Assembly: GCA_022749755.1 (NCBI GenBank)
Contig: CM040451.1
Span: forward strand, 9,375,871 to 9,439,870
Length of the DNA stretch: 64,000 nt
Source: Azadirachta indica
Taxonomy: Eukaryota > Streptophyta > Magnoliopsida > Sapindales > Meliaceae
Reading direction: 5' to 3'
The position numbers were made by a program, and so were the translations under genes. This document shows positions 11,691-22,989 of this stretch, piece after piece; the stretch's first letter is position 1, and each line of letters opens with the position of its first letter. The notes below the pieces were generated by a model that made no database searches, was not told the DNA's origin, and saw only the letters and a list, made by a program, of their open reading frames with translations.

Positions 11691-13974
11691 AATCTAAAAA
11701 ATGATGTTAAATTAAGAGATTGTTAATTCGTGTTATGGTTATTTATATAAGATCATGTGATAGTTAACTAAGTCTGTTGACCAACAATAAAATTAATTAT
11801 TAAGATTTATGATTAATAAGAGGAAAGTATGTGAGAAGAAGTTAATCAATCTTGTTAATTGGTTGTCATTATTTGATTAAAGAGAATAATTATAAAAAAA
11901 TGTCGTTATTTTCAAACTATTAATTATTGTAAAATATATACTTTGCTTATTACAACATTATTAATAAATCAATTACCTAAAATTATAAATATATTTAAGG
12001 TCGATGTGTTACATATACCACTATTATAAAATACAATATTTATAAAAAAATAATAATATGGTTCATTTAATTTTCAACACTAGTAGCGTGCAAGTTTGTC
12101 AAAACTCTTATTATTATTTTCCTTCTATTTAATTTCACTTGCAATTCCTTTCACAATCTTATCCTAATATCTTTATCAATTAATTCAGATATATAATTTT
12201 ATCCAAAATTATTAATTAGGATTAATTTTAGTTAATATATATAAAAAAATTAGAGAAATATAAATATATTAGTAAAGTCATTGTATGGTTTGAAAAAATT
12301 GGTCTTGAGATGATATCGTCTTTTTAAAAGGGAAGACAACAAAATAGACTTTTAAACGTATGATAAACGACACCGTTAGCATTTTTAATACTGAGATTAA
12401 TTAATAATTAATTATAAATTAGTCTTAACGTGATCTCATCTCCCTTAAAATAAAAGTAAAGCTACAACGACTCACCTCCTTTGTCATCTTCTAATTATCT
12501 TAATTAATCAAATTAAATAATTAACTAATTAATTAATTCAACCCTATATCTATATATAATCTATTCATTGCTGACAAAGTTGACTCATTTTATTATCTCT
12601 ACCTCAAAAAAATAGTAATAATAAAATAAAATAAACTATAAATTTTAGTTGCTTACTTGCACTACCCCAGTCCAATTTTCTTCCCTTTTTTTTAAATTAC
12701 GATAAAAAATGAATATAAAAGCTTAATAATAATTATTTTTTATGATAAAAAATAATATAAAATATGTTTTAAGTTCAAATATTTTAAATTTAATTCATGA
12801 ATAATTAAAAAGTCTTTTTTTTACCGGAATTTAATGTAAATTAATAATTAATACATAAATATGTAATAAAAAGTTAAATTTTATTTATATAAATAAAATA
12901 TATACGTAAAAAAATAATTTTAAAAAATTAAGAAAAAATGAAGTAAATTCACATCAGCATACAGTATTAAATTATTTTTCCGTTACTACAAACTAAAATT
13001 TATCAAAATTCACCGTTCCGAAAAGGGGGAGTAATTGGAATGAAAACAAACAAACTTTCCATTGTTTTGGAAAACCTTTCAGCTTTTCTTTTTATTCTTT
13101 AAAAAAAATTAAAGATGAGAAATTTTACTTATGAAATATCAAACTACTGCTATTTTATTATTATTAAATTTAGAATAATTTAAAAGAGTCAAGTGTTAAG
13201 TATATTTTAAACCATCAAAATTACGATTAGAAACATATTGAAAATTTTTTAATTAATTTTGAGAGAATAATTAATTGAAGCCAAATTGTAAAAAATAAAA
13301 TAAAATCCAATCCTTTTTGGGTTCTCATCCAATGAAAAATAATTTCAAGAGAAGAAAAAGGGATAAGGCTTCTTGTTTTGGAGCATTGTGTTTGCCAACC
13401 CAAATAAAAAAATAACATATAAACATTTATATATAGTTTTTATTTTTTTTAAATTCCAAGTTTGTCTATTAGCGTTGAACCGAATAATATTAACAAACAC
13501 ATTAATTAATTTGTTAATGAAGGTTTTTATTATCTTATCCCTCAAGCGAAGTTTGTGTGATGTTGTCGGTTATATATTTTAAATTAATAGACATGAAATA
13601 TATAGTTAAATATTAAAATAATAATGATAATAATTAAAATTAAAAAAAAAAAAAAAAAAAAAGAACTTGTTTTGTCTGATATATCTGTTTCAACAACTGA
13701 CCTGAAAAAAATAAATAAAGAGTTCAAAGTTGTAATTGGTGCATCCATGAACTGTAAAATATAAATGTTTGTTCTCCTTATTAATTAAGTAGAAAATAAA
13801 TTATTAGACCAGCTGCTAATACTTTAGTGATAAAGTATTTTAGACTTTCACGGATAGTCTGTTACAGTTTTGACTCTTGATTTTTGACAGATTTTATCGG
13901 ATAGATTTTATATTTCAATTGGCAGTATCAGTATCAGACTTACAGCAATCTCGACTTCCATCTCTTAACATATT

Positions 13975-14012
<38 letters not shown>

Positions 14013-14802
14013 GTGTAATATTAAAAAAATTATTAAAAATAAAATTAACATAAATTAATGCATAAACTATTTTGGTAAGTTTGTAAATTTATAGTTTTTT
14101 AATATGTCAAATAAGTATTGTAAGAAGTTAATCAAACCTCTCTGTAATTTAATTTGAGCAAAATTTAAATGCCAAAACTTTTATACCATTAAAAAATTTT
14201 ATTTGTTAAGTCATTTTTATTAAGTTAACATTCATTTTTAGAGAATGTGATATTTGTTTGAACTATAAGTTTAAAAAATTATCCACTATCTCGTCAAAAT
14301 ATTTAATATGATTTTGATAATAGGGAATTAATTCAATAATCTTGATTAAATTGATTCCCCGATGCATAATTGAGTGATTAACTTAATCCCAAGTGTTTAA
14401 CAGAATATTATTCAGCCCATATTGATATCATTAAAAGCTTTTGAAGATTTTCTTACTTAATTTATAATTTTTAATAAGTAAAGAAGTACATAGATAATAA
14501 AAACGTTCTTAAAATTACTAGATACAAAGTGTTATAATATATAATAATGGATTAAGATTCCATATTAGAGCAAGACACGCACATTAATTTCAATAAGATT
14601 TACCTTTATCTTCTAATTATTCTTATATTTAAGATAAGGGATTGCCGCTTTGATTTCTTACTATAATAGAACCGATATGTATCTTACAAATTCCACTTTA
14701 ATTCCTTGATAAAAATATTAATTAAGATTAGATTAATGAGTCATTATTCAAACACAATAACTATATCATATAGCAGTTTGCCTTATAGCCGTATTCTGAA
14801 TT

Positions 14803-14984
14803 AAATTTTTATATATATTTTTATATTATTTATTAACCGTTAAATTTATTTACATCAAATGGTTAAAAAATTAAATTTAATAAATGTAATTAATATAATT
14901 AATGTACATGATAGATTTAATCTCAACCATTCGAAATGTTTAAATCCAACGATCCGTAAAATAATGTAGAATATATAGAAATTT
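14803..14984. mobile_element. Palindromic MITE, family copy
   Basis: A segment of about 182 bp whose two halves are reverse complements. The left half carries TATTATTTATTAACCGTTAA then CATCAAATGGTT. The reverse complement of the right half carries CATTATTTTACGGATCGTTG then CATTTCGAATGGTT. It begins and ends with AAATTT. It has no coding content. Related copies lie at 26256-26440 and 32891-33050, with a fragment at 11618-11690. Confidence 0.65.
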
Positions 14985-16446
14985 ATTGGACTATTAACCT
15001 ATCGATGTCTATATGTATATATAAAAGTTATTCATTTTAATTTATAATAAGATGTGAAAAAATTAAATAATAATTATTATTAATTAAATACAAATATTTT
15101 TTATTAAATAATTTAACTGTGATATAACTAATTATATATTTTAATAATTTTTTAATGGGGGTAAATTGTTAGGAAAAATCCCAACCACAGCGGTAAAGTG
15201 ATGAGTCTAAATCAAATAAGTCTTTAAGCTTACCCTCTTTGTTTTATTTTTATTTATTTATTTTTAGAAAGTGATTGTTAATTTTTTGGCATTATTGCAA
15301 AGATTTTTTTTCCTAATTAATTTTATAAAATATCCTAATAATTAGGTTTACTTGTCTGGTTCTATTGCAATTTGATTTTTTTTTTCATACAAAATTGAAA
15401 GAACTACCTTTAATTCTAATAAGATAATTAAAAAAATATATAATGTTCTTATTTTTTTAAAATATTATTGAAAAATATATAATAAAGAAGTAAATAATTC
15501 GGTAGATGCCCTTACTTTCTATATTTATTTATTTTGCCATCAAGTGTAGATGCTGCCATAATTAAATATCAAAGAGATTATATGCTTATTTCTTTTCTTT
15601 ATTATTATAAATTTTTATTATTTTATTTACCAAGAAAAAGAAAATTTTAGTTAATATTTTTGTAATATACAAAGAAAGAATCAATTGTTGTAGTCAAAAG
15701 TATTCAATTAATCCATTTTGAGAATCTATTTCTTTTTTTAATGAATTGCATGCATTATTCCTGCAACTTATGTTATATACATAACTATTTAATGAATCAA
15801 TCATTCCAATGTTTTATCTACCTTAATTATTTTTAATTATAAGAGATAATGGTTATTATTAACAATAATTAATATTATGATAAATTCGGTTACACAAAGT
15901 GCTTTAAATCATCATTACGACTGATTTGAATATATTTAATTTTATTTTTTTGATATAAAAATTTATGTGGTTAAATTTGTTGTAAAACTTTTTATTTTAA
16001 AATTATTTGATAGAAATTTTGCTGATACATGTTTGATGACTGTACAAGAAAGCATAATACAATTTAAACAGAAAATCATTTTCATCATACAAAAGATGTG
16101 ATTAATACCGCATGTTCTAAAATTATGTTATTATAATTAATAACATATTATTTAAAAAATTAAAAAAATTATTTATTGCATATTTGCTAAAAATTTTAAT
16201 TTCTTATTTTTTTATTACGCTGAACTGATTTCGAGTCAAAGTTTTGAACTTTAGAAAACATGAATCTTAATTGAAATACATTAAACTGCGTGTCATCTTC
16301 CAAAAAATATTAAAAATAATTTAAATTATTCGAATAATACAAATTAATAAATTTTTATAAATGGAAGGTGTATGCACGCGCTTTGATGATTGTTAAATAA
16401 TTGCAAAGGTTAAGTAAAAGCATGTGATGATGAACGATGATCATTA

Positions 16447-16475
16447 TGATGATGATGATGATGATGATGATGATG
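16447..16475. repeat. (GAT)n trinucleotide microsatellite
   Basis: About nine uninterrupted GAT units, roughly 270 bp upstream of the INT2 start codon. Confidence 0.9.
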
Positions 16476-16620
16476 TGTACCAGAAGACAAAGTTAGTAGA
16501 CTCTTGACTTTGGCCGGAAACGCTGTCCGTTATATTTCTCTCCTTACTTCCACTCTTATCCTCCTCGTTCTTCCAATTTTCTCTCCTCATTTTCCCGGAT
16601 ACACTCCACAAGTCCAAACA

Positions 16621-16623
<3 letters not shown>

Positions 16624-16657
<34 letters not shown>
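16624..16657 (+). repeat. (CT)n tract in the INT2 leader
   Basis: Seventeen CT units, about 85 bp upstream of the INT2 ATG, in a generally pyrimidine-rich segment (about 16535-16670). CT-rich tracts of this kind are common in plant core promoters and 5' UTRs, so it probably lies in or next to the transcribed leader. Confidence 0.85.
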
Positions 16658-16662
<5 letters not shown>

Positions 16663-16741
16663 CTCCTTCAACCATTTCATGCTAAAACAAGTAAACAAAA
16701 TTGTCTCTTCGTCTTTTTAATTAATTAAACAGCTTTCGAAA

Positions 16742-19700
16742 ATGGAGGGAGGAGTGCATGCAGGGACAGATGCGACGGCGTTTCGAGACTGTTACTCGCT
16801 GGCGTGGAAAAATCCTTATGTCCTCCGTCTCGCTTTCTCCGCCGGAATTGGCGGCCTTCTCTTCGGCTACGACACTGGTAATTATTACTCAATTCTCTCT
16901 ATCTCTCTCCGTCTCTAAACACCGTCGCTGAATTTTCTCTCTAATTTTCTCGGGAGTGATTTTGCAGGAGTGATATCAGGTGCACTACTTTACATCAGAG
17001 ATGATTTCGATGCTGTAGACAAAAAAACTGTCTTACAGGTGACGTATATTTATACAGAAATACGTATACATATACATACGTATCATTATATGATTCATAT
17101 CTTCTACTACCTTCTTCGTTTTCTTTTTCTTAATTCCTCCGTCTGCTGCATCGGCTTCGCTTTTGCCGTCTAAATTAACCAAACTACCCTCGCCTCTGTT
17201 TCTTAAATAATGCCCGTGTCTCTTCTTCTTTCTTTATTTTTTTTTTAAAAAAAAAAATCGATTTTATTAACTACCATTCATTTATATATAAAGCTAGCTA
17301 CTCGTCTCTTACATTTAGTTTTTCGAATTTAAGTTTACAATTTTTGAATCTAAAATATCTAAATTATTAATTTTCTCCCCCTTTTTTTCTGTTCTATTCT
17401 GGTTGGTTATTATACTATTTCTTTGTTTTTGTGAATCAAATATTATTTATTTTGCTACTTATAGCGTTGAAATTATTTTGGTTGGAGACGTGGCTCATCT
17501 TATGGAGTAACACACGTGGCATAATTATGTAATTGAAGATATAGTTAACCAGCAATGTGAATGCTATTCTGTAATTCTGTAATTGTAGATATTGTTAATC
17601 AGACAATATGGTTTACCATAATTTCAGTTAGAACAAGTTTTATTTTTCGCTATATTATTATTATTATTATTGTTGTTGTTGTTTTGCCCAAATACATGAT
17701 ACAGAGTTTCATAATATTCAGGAATATTGTATTTATATACAACTCTTCAGAATTTTCATTCTAACTTATCCACAGAAAAGTTGAATTTCGTTAATCTTAA
17801 CAAAAATAATAAAAGGAAAGAAAAACATGAAATTCGTTGTTGATCTTGAAGTGGACAAATTTCGTAAGTTTACCCCAGTCGGATAAGATCAGAAGGAATG
17901 AGCGTTGTATAGTCCAAGAAAGTTGGGAGTTCGGAGAATCTGGGTTTCGGCCCTTTTTAGTGAGGTATTGGGCTTTGAATTAGCCCAATAAAGCAGTTGG
18001 TAAAAATGCTCGTATGCATGAGGCACCTGCTATTTCTTGTGTTTTACGATTTTCGTTTTGTTTTTGTTGATATTAATTCTATATAATTATATATCCAAAA
18101 TGGGCAAAAAAAAAAAAGGACCATCAGTTTCTTGTTGTAGGGAAAAAATTATGGAGCTTATTGATTGGAGCTTTGAGAAAAGCATACATTTTTAATATGA
18201 ATGATGTATGAGTTAGTTGATAATATGAATGGTGATTATATGTAAACAGGAGAGCATAGTTAGCATGGCTGTAGCCGGCGCAATAATTGGAGCTGCAATT
18301 GGTGGATGGATGAATGATCGTTATGGGAGGAGAAGTGTGATCCTGATTGCTGATTTCTTGTTTTTTCTTGGTGCTGTGATCATGGCAGCTGCTCCTAACC
18401 CCGCTCTTCTTATCGTCGGCCGAGTTTTTGTGGGACTTGGTGTGGGAATGGCATCAATGACATCTCCTCTCTACATCTCTGAGGCTTCTCCAGCAAAAAT
18501 TCGAGGTGCCCTTGTTAGCACCAATGGTTTTCTTATCACTGGTGGCCAGTTCCTCTCTTACCTAATCAACTTGGCCTTCACCAAGGTAAGCAATCGCAAG
18601 ATGTTATTACAAACTCCCGAGTAATTCTCTGCTAGTTCAGCAGCATTTTATAGTCTTAAAGGAAATAGAATCACAAAACAAGTGGCAGATCATTCAGTTT
18701 TTAGCTGGGACATGAGAGTTTGATAATCTAACGACAGTGTTATTGTTCAGGCCCCTGGGACATGGCGGTGGATGCTTGGAGTTGCCGGTATCCCAGCTCT
18801 GTTGCAGTTCATACTAATGCTGCTGCTTCCAGAATCACCACGTTGGCTATATCGCAAGGTTCACTTTTATAATTGTTTCTTTTAGACTAATGCTTTTATA
18901 TGCATGCTCTATTCACAGACTTACCAATTATGTTCTCTGAATTACAGGGTAGAGAAGAGGAAGCGAAAGCCATAATCAGGAAAATATATCCTTCCCATGA
19001 GGTTGAAATAGAAGTTCAAGATCTAAAAGAGTCAGTTGAGAAAGAAATTGAGGAAGAAGGATCATCCGAGAAGATAAACTTTATAAAACTATGGAAAACC
19101 AAAACAGTTAGAAGAGGACTTATTGCTGGTGTTGGCCTTCAGGTTTTCCAGCAGTTTGTGGGCATAAATACAGTTATGTACTACAGCCCCACCATTGTCC
19201 AGCTTGCCGGTTTTGCATCCAACCAAACAGCACTTCTCCTTTCTCTTGTCACTGCCGGCCTTAATGCTCTTGGCTCCATAGTGAGTATTTACTTAATAGA
19301 CAGGACTGGAAGGAAGAAGCTTCTAATTGCCAGTTTGTTTGGCGTTGTAATTTCATTAGGGCTTTTATCAGCAGTCTTTCATGAGACCACTTCTCACTCA
19401 CCAATGGTTAGTGCAATGGAGACATCTCACTTCTCAAATTATACTTGTCCAGACTACCATTCATCAGCCACTGCCAATAGATGGGATTGCATGAAGTGTT
19501 TGAAGGCTTCATCCCCAGATTGTGGGTTCTGTGCTTCATCTTCCAATAAGGTATAATACATTTCCTCTTAGATTCAAAACAACCTGTAATCTCAGTTATC
19601 TAATAACCAGCTGCATAAATTTGTTAATCTGTTCTAATCATTTTTTTACGGCTTCTACAATTGCAGCTATTTCCAGGAGCATGTTTGATCTCAAATGACA

Positions 19701-20146
19701 AGGTGAAGGATCTCTGCCACGATGAGGGAAGGGAATGGTACACGAGAGGATGCCCAAGCAAATTTGGATGGCTTGCACTAATTGGCCTGGCACTCTACAT
19801 CATATTTTTCTCTCCTGGAATGGGAACAGTCCCATGGATTGTGAACTCTGAGATATATCCTTTACGTTTCCGAGGTGTTTGTGGAGGAATGGCTGCCACT
19901 GCAAACTGGATATCTAACCTCATTGTGGCACAATCCTTCCTGTCTTTGACACAGGCAATCGGAACATCCTGGACATTCCTGATATTCGGTGTTATTTCTG
20001 TCATAGCCTTGATCTTTGTACTAATATGTGTTCCGGAAACTAAGGGACTTCCTATTGAGGAAATTGAGAAGATGCTGGAGCTAAGAGCTCTGCACTTCAA
20101 GTTCTGGGAAAAGAGGTCCTTGCCAGACAAGACCCAATCTGTGTGA
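16742..20146 (+). CDS. INT2: Inositol transporter, INT2 type (MFS sugar-porter family)
   Basis: Six exons in phase: 16742-16877, 16968-17038, 18250-18585, 18751-18858, 18948-19550 and 19667-20146, all with GT-AG introns, giving 577 residues. The protein is a 12-segment major facilitator of the plasma-membrane myo-inositol/H+ symporter family. Hallmarks in order: [17 protein letters not shown] (TM1), RYGRR in the loop after TM2, [32 protein letters not shown] (end of TM6), [14 protein letters not shown] (TM7), [27 protein letters not shown] (TM10) and PETKG after TM12. Between TM9 and TM10 is a long Cys-rich extracellular loop with [17 protein letters not shown], the PSI-like insertion typical of plant INT2 and INT4. 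The start ATG is followed by MEGG, matching known INT2 N-termini. By remembered similarity it is closer to INT2 than INT4, INT1 or INT3. The second intron is long (about 1.2 kb). It converges with HLP downstream. Confidence 0.95.
17966..17990. repeat. Perfect 9-bp inverted repeat of Site II type in INT2 intron 2
   Basis: TATTGGGCT (17966-17974) and AGCCCAATA (17982-17990) are exact reverse complements separated by 7 bp. Each arm contains a TGGGCT/AGCCCA core, the sequence bound by class I TCP factors. It lies inside the 1.2-kb second intron. Confidence 0.6.
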
Positions 20147-21005
20147 ACAAAACGAGGAAAAAACAGAAATTTATATATATACTTATATATATAAATATAT
20201 ATGCTGAACTTTAATAGGAAACACCATGAAAATTGTTCAGTGGTAGTTCTTTAGAGATGTGATTTTCCCTACAGGGAACAGACCTAATAAATATTATTAT
20301 ATCACAGGCTTTCAGGGAAAAAGGCCAGTGTTCAGCTATTGCAGATTCTTTCTTCATCCTAATCTCCTGTCACATTCTCCACATAAATTCATTGCTTTAT
20401 TTTGCCATATACCCCTTTGGGTGAGCCTAATGCATAGATTACATTATAGTATAATTATCAAGGTCCTTGTGTCATCCTTGCTACCAAGATATAGATTTTC
20501 TTTTAGCTGCATTTTCTGTAAAACTTACACAATGAAACAGAGATCAGCACAATTACTGAATGGTTGTTATTGCAAAGTTGAAATTTCTGTCAAAAATGTA
20601 AAGCTAATACCATCTGCAACATCCTTCAGGTATATCTTATCATTATTGATGAATAATATACTCTGAATTATATTGCCCAATTAAATAATTCAATACCAAG
20701 CGAAGAAAACTGAGACTATGTATAAGCCAGTGAGTCAAGATACTAAATTACTAATACAACCAAAAGTTACAGCAGAAGCATTATTTTCACGAATAAAAAT
20801 TATAGCTTTTGCATCTGAGGCCAACAATTTAGTACTTAACATTGTTAAATTCATCTCATCAAGATAGTTCGAACAGCCATCTTCAACATCCCCCACCATC
20901 CTCTAATTCTTCTTTCAACTCCAGGAAATTTCCCTTCTCTTCAATACAACAGTAAGAACCAAAAGCTTGAGGACAAACATCCAAAACTATCATAAAATCT
21001 GTACC
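20147..21005. other. Convergent intergenic region between INT2 and HLP
   Basis: Contains the 3' UTR of INT2 on the plus strand and that of HLP on the minus strand, in under 0.9 kb. A 135-codon open frame at 20259-20666 has no recognisable features and most likely reflects transcribed non-coding sequence. Confidence 0.6.
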
Positions 21006-22656
21006 TCACGCAATATGTTCCGCCAAAGTAAGGATCTTGACATGTTTTTTCTTCCTTAGCTCGTGTGGGACTGGCCCAAATACTCTGGTGCCAATTGGTT
21101 GGCCTTGCTTGTCAACTAGTACTACAGCATTATCATCAAATTTGACCTCACTCCCATCAACACGGCCCCTTTGCATGGCAGCACGAACAACCACACCATA
21201 GACAACCTTTCCTTTCTTTACTTTACCATTAGGCATAGCTTCCTTTACCGATGCAACAATTGTGTCTCCCAATCTCGCCCCCTTCTTCCCTTTCAGAGCT
21301 TGAATGCACATCACCTTTTTTGCCCCAGAATTGTCCACAACTTTTAGAACAGTCCTCATCTGAATGAAAGTCCTTTGCTGCTGTAAAAGTGCAAACTAAA
21401 TGTTAGGGTCATGCAACCAAGAATTTGAAAGGAGCTTACGTGACTAGTTCTGCATAATAACATTACAAACTGATGACTGAACAAGCTTATCTATTAAGAC
21501 AATTTGTACTGCTAGACATCAAAGAAATAATATTGTCTTCACTCTTGCCAAGAATTAGGCCTAAATATATTGATTTCATCCAGAGAGGAAGATGGCCTTT
21601 TTCTGGAAACAATGTCCTTATAACCATTTGATTTTCTAGGAGTACAAGGATTCACAATTATAGCCAGCTGAAAATCACTTCTGATCAACCTCTTCCAACC
21701 TATTTCAACAAGAAAATTACTTCTCAAACTATCTAACAAGATAAATCATACAATATTTTGAGCACTTCATAACATCAGTGGAAACCAAATATAAAGTCTA
21801 ATAAAATTTAAGCTATTAACACTAACCTGGGACAAAAAATTTGTGGATGCCATCTCATGAGACGTGCTCAATAAACCAGACAAGCTGTTTCCAAGGCCTC
21901 CAAAAAGTGAACATCCCACTAGTATTGTTCCCCAACATGTCAGATAAAATCAGATGAATTGACAAGGAAAAATTACCAGTACAGCACAGAAATTGGAATT
22001 AAATCCTCACTTTCATCGAAGGAAATATGGAGCAGCAGGATGAAATAGCATTATGACATATTTCAACATGTGCACTTAAAATATGGATTCTCTAATCATT
22101 ACATCACATTGCATGTTGTTTAGTGATCTATTCAACTAATAAGCATTAGATATTAAATTAAGAGCAGCCATTGATAGAATAGAAATTATTATTTTTCCGT
22201 AATACAAGGATTTAAGCTGAAACTTTTGAAGCTATGCTTCAAAGTAAACAATTTGAAATGAATTAAGCAAAAGGAGCCCTAAATCCCCAGAATTCAAATT
22301 CAGATAATCTAAATTGATGGGACTCAAATTTCCCAACTCTTAATTTCGAGCAGTTAGCATAGCAGCTCGATGGTAGCAAAAAGTGAAGCACACCCGCATA
22401 ATCAATTCAAAACAATCTGGAATTGCATAACATGATTATCTATTATTTGTTTCCTAGCATTACTCAAATGCTACCACTACCTGGAGAAAATAAATTATAA
22501 TGTACTCTACCAAAAGAACTCATGAACTAATAATAAGTTTAAATTTAAATTGCATCATCATAAATACAGCAACAAAAATTTAATTAAACCAAAACCCAAT
22601 TAAAGCCAAAGAAAACACATACCGCGAGAGCATTTAGAAGCCAAACTTGTAGCCAT
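21006..22656 (-). CDS. HLP: Mitochondrial ribosomal protein L14 (uL14m), HUELLENLOS-PARALOG type
   Basis: Three minus-strand exons: 22623-22656, 21827-21918 and 21006-21380, with GT-AG junctions in phase, encoding 166 residues. Exons 1-2 encode a Ser-rich, basic presequence ([11 protein letters not shown] and onward to NFLSQ) consistent with mitochondrial import. The bacterial-type L14 core starts at about [20 protein letters not shown] and runs to the C-terminus, with [19 protein letters not shown] and [10 protein letters not shown] as conserved rRNA-contacting stretches. L14 sits in the large subunit near the subunit interface and helps join the subunits. In Arabidopsis the pair HLL and HLP supply mitochondrial L14, and HLL loss disturbs ovule growth. 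The QQRTFIQM junction and the [13 protein letters not shown] stretch favour HLP over HLL. An open frame starting at 21359 would miss the targeting peptide; the spliced start at 22656 is much better. Confidence 0.93.
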
Positions 22657-22853
22657 CTTTATATATAATGTGCTAACCTTGATGACAGCAAAAGGAACTG
22701 CAAATAATTATGAAGTTATCCAAAATGAATCAAGAAATTAATTTGCCAACAAAAATACCAGTAAATTTTAGCTCGCATAAAATGTCAGAAGGAACAAATA
22801 AAAGAACTAACCTATAGAAGTAACAGTCAAGCTTAGCGAGCTTTGATGGCGAT

Positions 22854-22989
22854 AAACCCTAATTAGCTCTCTGTTCTCTGTCTATTCACTTTCTGAGTAG
22901 GAAAGAGAACGAAAAAGGATTGTGTATGGGCCCAGGTCTAGAACCTTGTAGGCCCATTTTCGAATTTGGGCTTTTTATTATATTGGGCC
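22854..22989 (-). promoter_or_regulatory. HLP promoter: telo-box plus four Site II motifs
   Basis: AAACCCTAA (22854-22862) is a telo-box. Further from the gene are TGGGCC (22927-22932), GGCCCA (22951-22956), TGGGCT (22967-22972) and TGGGCC (22984-22989). The telo-box plus Site II combination is the classic architecture of plant ribosomal-protein genes, including those for organellar ribosomes, and is read by class I TCP factors and telo-box binding proteins. The position, about 200-330 bp upstream of the HLP start codon, suggests a leader that may contain an intron (a donor-like ATAGGTTAGT lies near 22812 on the minus strand). Confidence 0.75.

Larger units (their letters stand above)
6991..16440. 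other. Long AT-rich gene desert
   Basis: About 9.4 kb without a supportable gene; the reading frames are short and low-complexity. Contents I can point to: a GATAT pentamer tract near 7076-7098, a cluster of Site II-like motifs at 8317-8383, inverted-repeat element copies at 11618-11690 (partial) and 14803-14984, an A-run at about 13640-13662, and a (TA)n tract at about 13977-14008. The rest is unstructured AT-rich spacer. Confidence 0.5.

Noticed and set aside
19795..20130. 111-codon minus-strand frame
   Set aside because: Antisense shadow of the last INT2 exon.
20259..20666. 135-codon plus-strand frame downstream of INT2
   Set aside because: Lies in the INT2 3' UTR zone, has no recognisable domain, and is Phe/Ser/Leu-rich as expected of random AT-rich sequence.
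21006..21359. Treating the 117-residue L14 frame as the complete gene
   Set aside because: It would lack a mitochondrial presequence; splice sites add exons 21827-21918 and 22623-22656 that match the known HLP N-terminus.
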